A stretch of DNA of 64,000 nucleotides from Comamonas suwonensis (GCF_012844455.2 NZ_JABBCQ020000003.1:248001-312000); one strand, 5' to 3'. Positions 9,155-18,781 are shown, counted from the stretch's first letter. The notes: generated from the sequence alone by a model not told the origin. Made by a program: numbers and translations.

Positions 9155-9805
9155 TCAGGGCTGAATGGGCGACATGGCGCTGTATGCCGCAGCCGTGGTG
9201 GCCGATGCGTCGGCACCTTCAACCCGACGGGCACCATCAAAGCGGCGTGCCCAGTAAGAGGTCTGCATGCTTTCCACACGTACGCTGGCACCGGTACGCG
9301 GAGCGTGGATGAATTTGCCATCACCCACATAAATGCCGACATGGCTGAACGTGCGGCGCATGGTGTTGAAGAACACCAAGTCACCGGGCTTGAGGTCGCT
9401 GCGGTCAATTTGCTGTGTGGCGTGGGCTTGTTCAGCCGAGACGCGTGGCAGCATCTTGCCCATGGTCTGGGAGTAGATTGCGCGAACAAAGCCGCTGCAA
9501 TCGAAGCCGGTTTCAGCGCTGGTGCCGCCAAGGCGATAGGGCACGCCAAGGAAGCCCATGGCCGTCACCACCAAATCGGAGGTTTTTTCGGCCACGTTCT
9601 GGCGTGCTTCACGCACGAAGTCAGTCGTCTTCTCGGCCACGGTGTGGCGAGCTTCACGTAACTGGGTGATGAGACCGCGGTTGACTAGCAACTGGGTCAT
9701 GTCGTCGTCACGCTGTTCACTGGGCGCAGCATGCGCGGAGGTAACGCCGACAAAAAGAAGTGCAATAAGCCATCTGGACATGGGGGCTGAGAGTAACACG
9801 TTCAT
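9155..9805 (-). CDS. NlpC/P60 (C40) cell-wall peptidase
   Basis: A 216-residue secreted endopeptidase. The Cys-His-His centre is visible: C103 in GFDCSGFVRAIY, H155 in FSHVGIYVGDG and H167 in FIHAPRTG. A signal peptide covers about residues 9-27 (MSRWLIALLFVGVTSAHA), and Met9 is an equally good start. Between signal and catalytic domain lies a charged helical linker made of a 15-residue unit repeated twice in tandem (REARxxVAEKTxDxV, residues 50-79). C40 enzymes cut D-Glu-meso-DAP type peptide bonds in peptidoglycan. The gene is monocistronic. Confidence 0.92.
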   Translation of the reverse strand: MNVLLSAPMSRWLIALLFVGVTSAHAAPSEQRDDDMTQLLVNRGLITQLREARHTVAEKTTDFVREARQNVAEKTSDLVVTAMGFLGVPYRLGGTSAETGFDCSGFVRAIYSQTMGKMLPRVSAEQAHATQQIDRSDLKPGDLVFFNTMRRTFSHVGIYVGDGKFIHAPRTGASVRVESMQTSYWARRFDGARRVEGADASATTAAAYSAMSPIQP

Positions 9806-10166
9806 TTACAGGATAGGCACTTTAATTCCAAGTTTTTGATCTGGTTTTTGATATCCCTCAGCAAATGAACTTTACGCATAAGCTTATTGCGTAGTTTGCT
9901 CTTAAATTTATAGCGAAATAGGCTTGGTATTTTCCCTGTTCTGGTCAGTGCGGAGTAGGCGTTGATGGTTTCGTGATGCGCCTTGAAATCTTCACTGTAA
10001 TGCCTGTTTCAGCGCCTTGGCGGCGGCTTGCGGCGACAATAGCGGCATTCATTGCTGGCAGGTGGCGGGTGTGCTGAAAGTGCCTGCTCTCTGCTCCACG
10101 CTACCGCAGCCTGTGTCCAGGCGCATTGCCGTGCGGCAGCCATATTATTTTTGAGAAAGATTTGCC
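9806..10166. other. Gene-free region upstream of the isochorismatase-fold gene
   Basis: About 360 bases. The first 130 are AT-rich and probably hold promoter elements of the divergent NlpC/P60 and isochorismatase-type genes; the rest is GC-rich. Short open frames here lack Shine-Dalgarno sites and family resemblance. I see no RNA gene or repeat. Confidence 0.5.
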
Positions 10167-10769
10167 ATGTTGTTAGAAGCTTCCGAGTCGCAACTGGTTC
10201 TGGTGGACTACCAGGACAAGCTCATGCCCGTCATTCATGAAGGTCAGCAAGTGCTGTCCAATGCCGTCAAGCTGGCCAAGATGGCCCAGTTGCTGGATGT
10301 GCCTGTCTGGGGCACAGAGCAAAACCCTTCGCGTCTGGGCGCCAATGATGCGGAACTCAAGTCGTTGTGCAAGAAGACCCTTGAGAAGATGTATTTCAGC
10401 GCGGTGGCTGAAGGTCTGGGTGAATGGCTTCGTCCCCCTGCAAAGCCACAGGGCGGCAATGCGCGCAGCTTGCCCAAGCATCTGCAAAAGCCCCAGGAGC
10501 AAGCGCCTGAGCGCAATATGGTGGTGATTGCCGGCTGTGAAACCCATGTCTGCCTGCTGCAGACGGCACTAGAGCTGCTGGAAGAAGAGTTCGACGTCTG
10601 GGTGGTGACCGATGCCAGCAGCTCGCGCACCGAGCGCAACCGCGATGCCGCGTTTGACCGCCTGGCCGGTGCCGGTGCGGAGCTGGTGACGACTGAGATG
10701 GTGCTGTTTGAGTGGTTGCGTACCTGTGAAGATCCAGCCTTCAAGGATATGCTGGCCCTTGTCAAATAA
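10167..10769 (+). CDS. Isochorismatase-fold cysteine hydrolase
   Basis: A 200-residue member of the cysteine-hydrolase/isochorismatase superfamily. The catalytic triad can be placed at D14 (VLVDYQDKL), K74 (LEKMYFSA) and C129 (AGCETHVCLLQTA), with the preceding cis-peptide region intact. It is like YcaC-type hydrolases of unknown substrate. An insertion at about residues 90-116 (PPAKPQGGNARS...) is longer than usual. It has its own promoter region and is followed by a terminator. Confidence 0.88.
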   Translation: MLLEASESQLVLVDYQDKLMPVIHEGQQVLSNAVKLAKMAQLLDVPVWGTEQNPSRLGANDAELKSLCKKTLEKMYFSAVAEGLGEWLRPPAKPQGGNARSLPKHLQKPQEQAPERNMVVIAGCETHVCLLQTALELLEEEFDVWVVTDASSSRTERNRDAAFDRLAGAGAELVTTEMVLFEWLRTCEDPAFKDMLALVK

Positions 10770-10792
10770 GCGGCTCTAGCTATCAAAATAAA

Positions 10793-10813
10793 AAAGCGCC
10801 TTCAGGGCGCTTT
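10793..10813 (+). terminator. Terminator after the isochorismatase-fold gene
   Basis: The stem AAAGCGCC / GGGCGCTTT with loop TTCA is located 24 bases past the stop codon. Confidence 0.75.
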
Positions 10814-11148
10814 GTCGTTTCTGGGCGGATTACGCCAAGAGGCGTTAACACCACCCAGCCAATCGCAGACTTGCGACTGATGCGAGGCACTAAGCATAGG
10901 CAGTCCAAGCGAAGCCAGCGTCAAGCTGAAACAATGACGACTCAAGGGCGGTGCTGATGTCACCAAGAGTTGCCAGACTGGATGAGACAGGAATAAAGGA
11001 AATACCGGCTGGCGGTTTTGAGGCGATAGACGTTCAATGGAGATGGGTGGCGCTTGTGATGGGTTGTCAGTCTTAGGCAAGCGCGTTATGAATAATTATG
11101 AATTCAGAAGGCTTTCTGCAATGGATGGAAAGCCAAGGAGACCTATCC
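10814..11148. other. Upstream region of prpE
   Basis: About 330 bases without a supported gene. A minus-strand open frame spans most of it but overlaps the terminator and has no recognisable domain. An upstream in-frame ATG (11,098) for prpE exists but lacks a ribosome-binding site, so this stretch is best read as promoter and leader. Confidence 0.5.
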
Positions 11149-13041
11149 ATGAGTACCCGTTTCGAAGATTTCTATCGTCGCTCCATTGAGAACAGAGACC
11201 TATTCTGGGCCGAGCAGGCAGAGCTGATCGACTGGCAGCAAAAGCCGCAGCAGATCTGCGACTACAGCAATCCGCCGTTTGCCAAATGGTTTGTGGGTGG
11301 CACGACAAACCTTTGCCACAACGCCATCGACCGCCATCTGGCCGCACGTGCCGATCAGAACGCGCTGATTGCGATTTCTACCGAGACAAATACCGAAAAG
11401 GTTTACAGCTACGGCGAATTGCATGCCGAGGTCAACCACATGGCCGCAGTGCTGCAGGCGCTGGGCGTGCAAAAGGGCGACCGTGTGCAGATTTACATGC
11501 CCATGATTGCCGAGGCCTGCTTTGCCATGCTGGCCTGCGTACGCCTGGGGGCTATTCATTCCGTGGTGTTTGGCGGCTTTGCCTCGGGTGCGCTGGCTTC
11601 GCGCATTGATGATGCAGAGCCTAAGGTCATCATCAGTGCCGATGCCGGCTCGCGTGGCGGTCGAGTGGTGGCTTACAAGCCGCTGCTGGACGAGGCCCTC
11701 AAGCAATCCACGCACCAGCCCGCGGGTGTGCTGATGGTTAATAGGGGTCTGGCCGATATGCCCATGCAGGCCGGGCGCGACCATGACTGGACCACCTTGC
11801 GTGCGCAGCACCTGAATGCCAAGGTCGATTGCATCTGGGTCGAATCGACTCACCCCAGCTACACGCTCTACACCAGCGGCACCACCGGCAAACCCAAAGG
11901 CGTGCAGCGCGATACGGGCGGCTACACCGTGGCGCTGGCGTCCAGCATGCCCAGTATTTTTGATGGTCAAGCGGGTCAGACCTTTTTCTGCACCAGCGAT
12001 ATTGGTTGGGTGGTAGGACACAGCTACATCATTTATGCGCCGCTGATTGCGGGCATGGCGACGGTTCTATATGAGGGCCTGCCGATTCGTCCGGACGCAG
12101 GCATCTGGTGGAGCATTGTCGAGAAGTACAAAGTCACCCACATGTTCTCGGCACCCACGGCAATCCGGGTGCTGAAAAAGCATGACGCTGAATATCTGAC
12201 GCGCTATGACATCTCTAGCTTGAAAGCCTTGTGGCTGGCGGGCGAGCCGCTGGATGAACCCACGGCCACATGGATCAGCGAGGCCATCAAAAAACCCATC
12301 ATCGACAACTATTGGCAGACCGAAACTGGCTGGCCCATCATGACGCTGTGCAATGGCGTGGAAAAGCAAGCTACGCGCTTTGGCAGCCCCGGCAAGGCCG
12401 TCTATGGCTATAACGTCAAGCTGATTGACGACGCAACGGGTGAGGAGTTGACAGACGCGAACCAGAAAGGCGTGTTGGCCATTGAAGGCCCGCTGCCGCC
12501 CGGCTGCATGCAAACCGTCTGGCGCGATGACAAACGTTTTGTCAGTACCTACTGGAGCAGCATTCCGGGCCGGCAGATCTACAACACCTTTGACTGGGGC
12601 ATTCGCGATGAAGAGGGTTACTACTTCATCCTGGGGCGAACCGACGATGTGATCAACGTGGCCGGCCACAGACTGGGAACGCGTGAAATTGAGGAAAGCA
12701 TTTCTGCCCACGCCCAGGTTGCAGAAGTGGCTGTGGTGGGCGTGGCCGATACCCTCAAGGGGCAGGCTGCTCTGGCCTTTTGTGTAGTGCGGGATGCCAG
12801 CGTGGTGGCTGATGAAGCAAGCAGCAAGGCGATGGAAGCCGATGTGATGAAGCTGGTCGACTCACGATTGGGTGCCGTGGCCCGCCCATCACGCGTGATT
12901 TTTGTGACGGCACTACCCAAGACCCGCAGCGGCAAACTGCTGCGCCGCGCTCTTCAGGCCGTGGCGGAAGGGCGCGATCCTGGCGATCTGAGCACCATGG
13001 AAGACCCGGCAGTTCTGTCGCAGGTGCAACAACGCCTGTAA
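11149..13041 (+). CDS. prpE: Propionate--CoA ligase (propionyl-CoA synthetase)
   Basis: A 630-residue acyl-CoA synthetase of the ANL superfamily, matching PrpE rather than Acs: MSTRFEDFYRRSIENRDLFW at the start, YTLYTSGTTGKPKGVQRDTG as P-loop, YWQTETGWPI, and the C-terminal LPKTRSGKLLRRAL in which the Lys is the usual regulatory acetylation site. It activates propionate to propionyl-CoA for the methylcitrate cycle or storage. ATG 11149 is preceded by AAGGAGA seven bases away. No prpBCD genes are adjacent. Confidence 0.95.
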   Translation: MSTRFEDFYRRSIENRDLFWAEQAELIDWQQKPQQICDYSNPPFAKWFVGGTTNLCHNAIDRHLAARADQNALIAISTETNTEKVYSYGELHAEVNHMAAVLQALGVQKGDRVQIYMPMIAEACFAMLACVRLGAIHSVVFGGFASGALASRIDDAEPKVIISADAGSRGGRVVAYKPLLDEALKQSTHQPAGVLMVNRGLADMPMQAGRDHDWTTLRAQHLNAKVDCIWVESTHPSYTLYTSGTTGKPKGVQRDTGGYTVALASSMPSIFDGQAGQTFFCTSDIGWVVGHSYIIYAPLIAGMATVLYEGLPIRPDAGIWWSIVEKYKVTHMFSAPTAIRVLKKHDAEYLTRYDISSLKALWLAGEPLDEPTATWISEAIKKPIIDNYWQTETGWPIMTLCNGVEKQATRFGSPGKAVYGYNVKLIDDATGEELTDANQKGVLAIEGPLPPGCMQTVWRDDKRFVSTYWSSIPGRQIYNTFDWGIRDEEGYYFILGRTDDVINVAGHRLGTREIEESISAHAQVAEVAVVGVADTLKGQAALAFCVVRDASVVADEASSKAMEADVMKLVDSRLGAVARPSRVIFVTALPKTRSGKLLRRALQAVAEGRDPGDLSTMEDPAVLSQVQQRL

Positions 13042-13259
13042 CTTCTGCGCTCCTCTGAAGCCCCAAAGAAAGGGTCGGCCAACAAAGGCCACGCTCCCTT
13101 TCCAGGGGAAGGCGCGAAGCGACTCGGAAGAGACCTTTAGCAACAGGCCCGATGCCATCACGCTCGGGCCTTGTTGTTTGCGGCCTAAAATCGACGGGTT
13201 ACGCCGTACAGACTTGTGCTGGGCGCTATGGAATTAGAAAACTTCAAGAAAGTCCTATC

Positions 13260-14648
13260 GTGCAAGTTGCATCTTCCATCTTCAAGGCTTATGACATTCG
13301 CGGCATCGTGCCGTCCACGCTGACTGAAGAAGTCGCGCGCGGCATTGGCCGTGCGTTCGGTATGGCTGCGCTGGTCGCAGGTGAAAAAACGGTGGCCGTG
13401 GGCCGCGACGGTCGTTTGTCTGGCCCATCGCTGTCGGCGGCCCTGATGCAAGGCCTGACCGATGTGGGCGTGAACGTGATCAATATTGGTCTGGCCACCA
13501 CCCCCATGCTGTACTACGCAGCCGCGACCTTGTGCACCAGCGGCATTCAGGTGACAGGTAGCCACAACCCCAAGGATTACAACGGCTTCAAGATGGTTCT
13601 GGGCGGCCGTGCCATCTATGGCGACGAAATTCAGGCGCTGCGCGTGCGCATGGAAGCTGAAGACTGGACGATTACTGGTGCAGGCCAGATCACTCAGGCC
13701 AATGTGCTGGCTGACTACACGGCGCGTATCGTGGGCGACGTGAAGCTGGCCCGCCCCATGAAGATCGTGGTGGACTGCGGCAACGGCGTGGCTGGTGCTT
13801 CGGCTCCCGAAATCTTCCGCCAACTGGGCTGCGAGGTCGTCGAGCTGTTCTCTGAGGTGGATGGCAACTTCCCCAACCACCACCCCGACCCCAGCAAGCC
13901 CGAGAACCTGCGCGATGTGATCAATGCCTTGCAGACCACCGATGCTGAGCTGGGTCTGGCCTTTGATGGCGACGGTGACCGTCTGGGCATTGTGACCAAG
14001 GATGGCCAGAACATTTACCCTGACCGCCAGATGATGCTGTTCGCCAAAGACGTGCTCTCGCGCGTGCCCGGCGGCTCCATCGTCTTTGACGTCAAGTGCA
14101 CCCAGCGTCTGGCCCCTGAAATTGAAGCCGCTGGCGGCAAACCCGTGATGTTCAAGACCGGTCACTCGCTGGTCAAGGCGCGCATGAAGGAGCTGGGCGC
14201 GCCACTGGGTGGAGAGATGAGTGGCCATATCTTCTTCAAGGAGCGTTGGTTCGGTTTTGACGACGGCACCTACGCAGGTGCTCGTTTGCTGGAAATTGTC
14301 AGCCGCGAAACCGACCCCAGCGCCTTGCTGAACGCTTTGCCCACCAGCTTCTCCACACCCGAGCTGAACGTCGCCTGCGCCGAAGGCGAACCCCACCGTC
14401 TGGCAGCAGAGTTGCAGGCATTGGCGGCGACGGAATTTGAAGCCCCCGCACAGGTCAGCACCATTGATGGCCTGCGCGTGGATTGGGCAGACGGCTTTGG
14501 CCTGATTCGTGCGAGCAACACTACGCCCGTGCTGGTGTTGCGCTTTGAAGGCCAGACGCAAGAAGCGTTGCACCGCATCGAAGCGAAGATGCTGGCCCTG
14601 CTCAAGCGTGTCAAGCCAGACGCTGAAGTGGGTAGCGCGGCTCACTGA
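13260..14648 (+). CDS. Phosphomannomutase/phosphoglucomutase
   Basis: A 462-residue alpha-D-phosphohexomutase. The phosphoserine loop TGSHNPKDYNGFK places the active serine at S101, the metal loop DGDGDR is at 236-241, and GEMSGHIFFKERW is the sugar-binding loop. It interconverts hexose 1- and 6-phosphates and feeds LPS core and exopolysaccharide precursors, the AlgC role. The family N-terminus (SIFKAYDIRG) requires the GTG at 13,260 as start; the ATG at 13,229 is out of frame. Together with waaA, which begins right after its stop, this suggests an LPS-related operon. Confidence 0.92.
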   Translation: MQVASSIFKAYDIRGIVPSTLTEEVARGIGRAFGMAALVAGEKTVAVGRDGRLSGPSLSAALMQGLTDVGVNVINIGLATTPMLYYAAATLCTSGIQVTGSHNPKDYNGFKMVLGGRAIYGDEIQALRVRMEAEDWTITGAGQITQANVLADYTARIVGDVKLARPMKIVVDCGNGVAGASAPEIFRQLGCEVVELFSEVDGNFPNHHPDPSKPENLRDVINALQTTDAELGLAFDGDGDRLGIVTKDGQNIYPDRQMMLFAKDVLSRVPGGSIVFDVKCTQRLAPEIEAAGGKPVMFKTGHSLVKARMKELGAPLGGEMSGHIFFKERWFGFDDGTYAGARLLEIVSRETDPSALLNALPTSFSTPELNVACAEGEPHRLAAELQALAATEFEAPAQVSTIDGLRVDWADGFGLIRASNTTPVLVLRFEGQTQEALHRIEAKMLALLKRVKPDAEVGSAAH

Positions 14649-15977
14649 TTGAGCCTGCTGTCCCCAAACATGGCCAAACCGGCTCCGATGACGCTTGCCC
14701 GTGCGCTGTTCAGCGCACTGGCCTGGGCCGCCCAGCCTTTGCTGCGGCGCAAGCTGCGCCGCCGTGCGGTGGTTGAACCGGGTTATGCCGAAGCCATGCC
14801 TGAGCGCTTTGGCCACTATCAGCCTCCGACGCTGGGGCAAGATGGGCGCGGTCAGTGGGTGTGGATTCATGCGGTTTCTCTGGGGGAAGCGCGGGCTGCC
14901 GGGATTCTGGTCAACGCCTTGCGTGAGCAGCTGCCGGAGATGCGTCTGCTGCTGACCCAGAGCACGGCCACAGGTCGTGCCGAAGGCCAAAAGCTGCTGC
15001 GTGTAGGCGATGTACAGGTGTGGCTGCCTTGGGATACCCTGAGCGCTACGAGCCGTTTTATCGAGCAGTTCAGGCCTGCTGTCGGCGTGCTGATGGAAAC
15101 TGAAATCTGGCCCAACCTCATTGCAGCTTGCGCCAATGCAGGTATTCCCCTGGCACTGGCCAATGCGCGGCTCAATGCAAAGTCTGAGGCCGGGGCTTTG
15201 AAGATGAAGCCCATCTCGCGCCCCACCTACGGCGCGCTGGCCGCAGTCTGGGCGCAAACCGAAGATGATGCACGGCGTCTGCGCAATGTGGGGGCGCAGG
15301 TGAACGCGGTACTGGGTAATCTCAAATTTGATGTGCAACCCGATGCCGTGCAAATGGCCCGCGCCGCGCAATGGCGTGCGGCATTGCCAAAGCCCGTGCT
15401 GCTGTTCGCCAGCAGCCGAGAGGGTGAAGAAGTCCTGTTCATAGATGCGCTTAAGGCGCTGGGGGATAAGGCGGAGGCCGTGCAGTGGCTGATCGTGCCG
15501 CGCCATCCGCAGCGCTTTGATGAGGTCGCGCAGTTGCTGAGCGAAAAAGGCTTTGCCGTGTCACGTCGCAGTCAGTGGCAAGAATTGCCGCCTGTGTCTG
15601 ATGGCGCTATCTGGCTGGGCGATTCGCTGGGCGAGATGACGCTGTATTACGGCCTGTCATCGGCCGCGCTCATGGGCGGCAGCTTTGCGCCGCTGGGTGG
15701 GCAAAATCTGATTGAGGCCCTTGCCTGTGGTTGCCCGGTGCTTGTGGGGCCGCATACCTTCAACTTCAGCCAGGCCTCTGAAGAAGCAGTTCAAGCAGGC
15801 GCTGCATTGCGTGTGGCCAATATGAGCAGCGCTTTGAGTGAGGCGCTGGCCTTGGTGGCTGATCCTGAGCATCTGACTGCCGCCAGACAAAACGGCAAGC
15901 AGATGATGCAACGCAATCGCGGAGCAGCTGCGGCCACGGCACGGGCGGTTATCGATCTGATGAATGCTCCTAAATAA
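14649..15977 (+). CDS. waaA: 3-deoxy-D-manno-octulosonic acid transferase
   Basis: A membrane-anchored GT30 glycosyltransferase that adds Kdo to lipid A on the cytoplasmic face of the inner membrane. Family blocks seen: WIHAVSLGEARAA, LLLTQSTATGRA, LMETEIWPNLI, ANARLNAKS, FASSREGEE, and the C-terminal GGSFAPLGGQNLIEALACG. Length (about 430-442) is normal. The start is unsure: TTG 14,649 abuts the upstream stop; ATG 14,670 and ATG 14,688 (MTLARALFSALAW) are also possible, the last fitting the family N-terminus best. Confidence 0.94.
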   Translation: MSLLSPNMAKPAPMTLARALFSALAWAAQPLLRRKLRRRAVVEPGYAEAMPERFGHYQPPTLGQDGRGQWVWIHAVSLGEARAAGILVNALREQLPEMRLLLTQSTATGRAEGQKLLRVGDVQVWLPWDTLSATSRFIEQFRPAVGVLMETEIWPNLIAACANAGIPLALANARLNAKSEAGALKMKPISRPTYGALAAVWAQTEDDARRLRNVGAQVNAVLGNLKFDVQPDAVQMARAAQWRAALPKPVLLFASSREGEEVLFIDALKALGDKAEAVQWLIVPRHPQRFDEVAQLLSEKGFAVSRRSQWQELPPVSDGAIWLGDSLGEMTLYYGLSSAALMGGSFAPLGGQNLIEALACGCPVLVGPHTFNFSQASEEAVQAGAALRVANMSSALSEALALVADPEHLTAARQNGKQMMQRNRGAAAATARAVIDLMNAPK

Positions 15978-16002
15978 GGAGCCTCTAGCGCATATGTATA
16001 AA

Positions 16003-16031
16003 GGGCTTGATGTCAATATGACTTCAAGCCC
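16003..16031. terminator. Shared terminator between waaA and the tolC-like gene
   Basis: The stem GGGCTTGA (16,003-16,010) / TCAAGCCC (16,024-16,031) lies between the converging waaA and tolC-family genes, with short T tracts on both strands. Confidence 0.7.
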
Positions 16032-16057
16032 CTGTTTGTATGGAGTGCTGAATCGAT

Positions 16058-17512
16058 TTAGCGCTTGGCCGTTTTTGCGATGCTTTTCGCTTGAGTCTTA
16101 GGCGCTGCAGCAGCCACAGGCTTGGCGGCAGTGGGCGCAATGTCAGGCACTCGCGTCAGCGCATCAATCATGCGCAGGTCATCGTCCGTCAGCACGCCTG
16201 CAGCCTGCCGCAGCTTCAACTGACCCAGCAGCACCTGATAGCGGGCCGTGGCCAGATCGCGCTCGGTCTGATAGACCTGACTCTGGGCGTTGAGTACGTC
16301 GATATTGATGCGCACGCCGACGTCATAGCCCATGCGGTTGGCTTCGAGTGCGCTCTGGCTAGAGGCCAGAGCTGCTTCCAGCGCCTTGACCTGTGCCTGA
16401 CCCGATTGCACGCCAAGGAATGCCGTGCGTGTGCCTTGCTCCACATTGCGGCGCGCATCATCCAGCTGGGCGCGGGCCTTGTCTTCCAGCGCCAGGGTTT
16501 CCTTGATGCGGTTTTGTACGGCAAAGCCTGCAAACAGCGGCATGTTCATCACCACGCCGATCTGGGCGGCGTTGGTGCGTGTGCCTGCGGGTAGGCTGGG
16601 GGTCATAAAGCCATTGGGGTAGCGATTGACGGCATAGCCGGCCTGCAGGTCTACGGTTGGCTTGTGGCCGGTTTCGGCTTTTTTCGTATCGAGCTGGGCA
16701 ATGTCCAGAGCCAGCTGGGCCTGGCGCAGCTGGGGTTGGCTGGCCAAGGCGGTATCGACCCAGCTTTGCATATTGTCGGGTGTTACCTTTGGCAGCGTCA
16801 GTGGCGCGGCAAGGCGGGTGGGGCTGGTGCCAATGCGGCCTATCAACTGGTCCAGCACCACGCGCTTGACCTGCAGGTCATTCTGCGCGGCGATCTCCTG
16901 CGCCGTGACCAGATCAAAGCGTGCCTGTGCTTCGCGCGAATCGGTGATGGTGGCGGTACCGACCTCGAAATTGCGCTGGGCCATTTCCAGCTGGGTGTTG
17001 ATGGCCTGCTTTTGGGACTGGGCCACCTGTACGTTGTCCTGCGCAGCCAGTACGTCGAAGTAGGCCTGCGCCACGCGCACGATCAGGTTTTGCGAAGCGC
17101 TGTCGATCTGGGCCTGAGCCACATCCATACCGCGCTGGCCTTGCTCGTAGGCGATCTTGTTGGCCGGGCGGTAAAGCGGCTGCTGAGCGCTGAGCTGCAG
17201 GTTCTGCACCGAGTTGTTGACGCTGGTGCTGACCTGCGGCAGGTTGATCTCGGTATGCGTGCGGTTCACGCCAGCAGAAAGTCCCACGCTGGGCAAGAGG
17301 CCAGACAAGGCCTGGTCGGCACGGCTAGCGGCTGCGCGTGCATCAGCTTGCTGAGCTTGCCATGATGCGTCATAGCCCCGGGCTTGCATCACCAGCTCTG
17401 ACAGAGTCTGCGCCTGAGCCTGTGCGCCGATCCATCCCAGCAAAACTCCCAAAGAAATAGCACGCAGTGCGTGGGCGGAGGGGGCTTGCAGGGGCCGGAG
17501 CAGCTTGGTCAT
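16058..17512 (-). CDS. TolC-family outer membrane efflux channel
   Basis: A 484-residue outer membrane factor. It has a signal peptide (LGVLLGWIGAQAQAQ), two repeated OEP coiled-coil domains (LIVRVAQAYFDVLAAQDNVQVAQSQ and a second around NVEQGTRTAFLGVQSGQAQVKALEAAL), and a low-complexity Ala/Lys tail. It forms the trimeric exit duct for tripartite pumps or type I secretion. ATG 17,512 is preferred over an in-frame TTG 30 bases upstream. It is the last gene of a minus-strand run that begins with an RND adaptor and pump, so it probably is their outer membrane partner. Confidence 0.9.
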   Translation of the reverse strand: MTKLLRPLQAPSAHALRAISLGVLLGWIGAQAQAQTLSELVMQARGYDASWQAQQADARAAASRADQALSGLLPSVGLSAGVNRTHTEINLPQVSTSVNNSVQNLQLSAQQPLYRPANKIAYEQGQRGMDVAQAQIDSASQNLIVRVAQAYFDVLAAQDNVQVAQSQKQAINTQLEMAQRNFEVGTATITDSREAQARFDLVTAQEIAAQNDLQVKRVVLDQLIGRIGTSPTRLAAPLTLPKVTPDNMQSWVDTALASQPQLRQAQLALDIAQLDTKKAETGHKPTVDLQAGYAVNRYPNGFMTPSLPAGTRTNAAQIGVVMNMPLFAGFAVQNRIKETLALEDKARAQLDDARRNVEQGTRTAFLGVQSGQAQVKALEAALASSQSALEANRMGYDVGVRINIDVLNAQSQVYQTERDLATARYQVLLGQLKLRQAAGVLTDDDLRMIDALTRVPDIAPTAAKPVAAAAPKTQAKSIAKTAKR

Positions 17513-17598
17513 AGATGTCAGGGTTGGGACGGTCTCTATCAAAAAACGGAACTCACCAGGGCTGGAGCTGAGGGCCGGTGCGGCTTCAGCTCACGGCA

Positions 17599-17946
17599 TC
17601 AATAGCGGGGAACGCTGGGGTCGGCGTTGAGCGACCAGGCATCAATGCCGCCGGTGATGTTGTAGACATCATCGAAGCCGTTGTTGACCAGAAAAGCAGC
17701 CACGCTCATGCTGCGGGCACCGTGGTGGCACAGGCAGGCGATGGGGTGGTCGGGGTTCAGCTCCTGCAGTCGGCCGGGAATTTCGTGCATGGGAATGCAC
17801 ACCAGCTCAAAGCCCGTGCCGGGCTGGATGCTGGACAGAGAAATTTCCCAGGGCTCGCGAACATCCAGCACCACGGGCTTGACGCCGTTTTCGGCATGAG
17901 TCGCCAGCCATTGCTGAAACTGTGCGGGCAAAACCTGAGTCAACAT
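17599..17946 (-). CDS. Rhodanese-like domain protein
   Basis: A 115-residue single-domain rhodanese. VVLDVREPWEIS is the conserved first motif and IACLCHHGARSMSVAAFL contains the active Cys loop (CHHGAR), followed by NGFDDVYNITGGIDAWS. Such proteins transfer sulfane sulfur to acceptors such as cyanide or thiols. It lies between the PCMT-like and tolC-family genes on the same strand, an arrangement I recall as common in Comamonadaceae; the functional link is unclear. Confidence 0.92.
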   Translation of the reverse strand: MLTQVLPAQFQQWLATHAENGVKPVVLDVREPWEISLSSIQPGTGFELVCIPMHEIPGRLQELNPDHPIACLCHHGARSMSVAAFLVNNGFDDVYNITGGIDAWSLNADPSVPRY

Positions 17947-18048
17947 ACAAAAACTCCTGCTGGCTGAGCGCTTTCTGTGATGCTCAGCCTTGATCTGAAT
18001 ACAGGCCCTGCCCGAAAGAGATCGGGAAGGGCGTACGCCATGAGCGTT

Positions 18049-18759
18049 TTAGAACGAAAAGCGCGAAGGCTCTTCAAAGCTCACCAGGCGCGATGCAGCG
18101 GTATCCCAGGGCTGTTTGACTTCGTAGTTGTCACCGTTCTTGGTCACCAGCGTGAAGCGCATCACGGGCATGTGGCCGACGATGGCGGCAATTCGGCCAC
18201 CTGCGTTGAGCTGGGCGAAGAGGGCTTCTGGCACCTGCGCGACCGAGCCGCTGAGCATGATGACGTCAAACATGCCTTGGGCCAGAGAGTTGGTTGCACC
18301 GTCAGCCAGCTTGACTTCCACGTTCTTGACGCCAGCGCTCAGCAGGTTTTCGCGGGCCATTTCAGCCAGCTCGGGGTCGATTTCCAGCGTCACGACTTCC
18401 TGGGCCTGGGCGGCCAGCAGGGCCGCCATGTAGCCAGAGCCGGTGCCGATTTCAAGCACGCGATCCGTTGGCTGGATCTTGACGTCCTGCAGCATGCGGG
18501 CCTCGATTTTGGGGGCCAGCATGTGCCAGCCCTTGGCAGCGCATTCTTCAGCGTTGCTCTTGAGAGGCACTTCAATGTCCATATAGGCCAGATTGGCGTA
18601 CTCGGGCGGAACAAAGTCTTCGCGGTGGATCTTGCCCATCAACTCCAGCACAGCCTCGTCCAGCACGTTCCAGGGGCGTACTTGCTGTTCGATCATGTTG
18701 AAACGAGCCTGCGCGTGCACGTCGCTCGGGTTCACTTGGGCATTCATTGGCAGGGCCAT
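18049..18759 (-). CDS. Protein-L-isoaspartate O-methyltransferase family protein
   Basis: A 236-residue class I methyltransferase of the PCMT family. Visible are ARFNMIEQQVRPWNV at the N-terminus, VLEIGTGSGYMAALLA as SAM motif I, VVTLEIDPELAEMA, and the ILSGSVAQVPEALFAQL region replacing the typical acidic loop. PCMT repairs isoaspartyl residues by methylation; the divergent active-site loop means true repair activity is not assured. ATG 18,759 follows GGAG with proper spacing. It starts 22 bases after the RND pump stop and is probably co-transcribed with it. Confidence 0.88.
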   Translation of the reverse strand: MALPMNAQVNPSDVHAQARFNMIEQQVRPWNVLDEAVLELMGKIHREDFVPPEYANLAYMDIEVPLKSNAEECAAKGWHMLAPKIEARMLQDVKIQPTDRVLEIGTGSGYMAALLAAQAQEVVTLEIDPELAEMARENLLSAGVKNVEVKLADGATNSLAQGMFDVIMLSGSVAQVPEALFAQLNAGGRIAAIVGHMPVMRFTLVTKNGDNYEVKQPWDTAASRLVSFEEPSRFSF

Positions 18760-18781
18760 GGTATCTCCGGGGAAAGACTTA

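Noticed and set aside
10802..11080. 92-codon minus-strand frame upstream of prpE
   Set aside because: Overlaps a terminator hairpin, has no ribosome-binding site and no recognisable domain.
13185..15506. 773-codon minus-strand open frame
   Set aside because: It is antisense to the phosphomannomutase and waaA genes, whose motifs are intact; long antisense frames are normal in GC-rich DNA.
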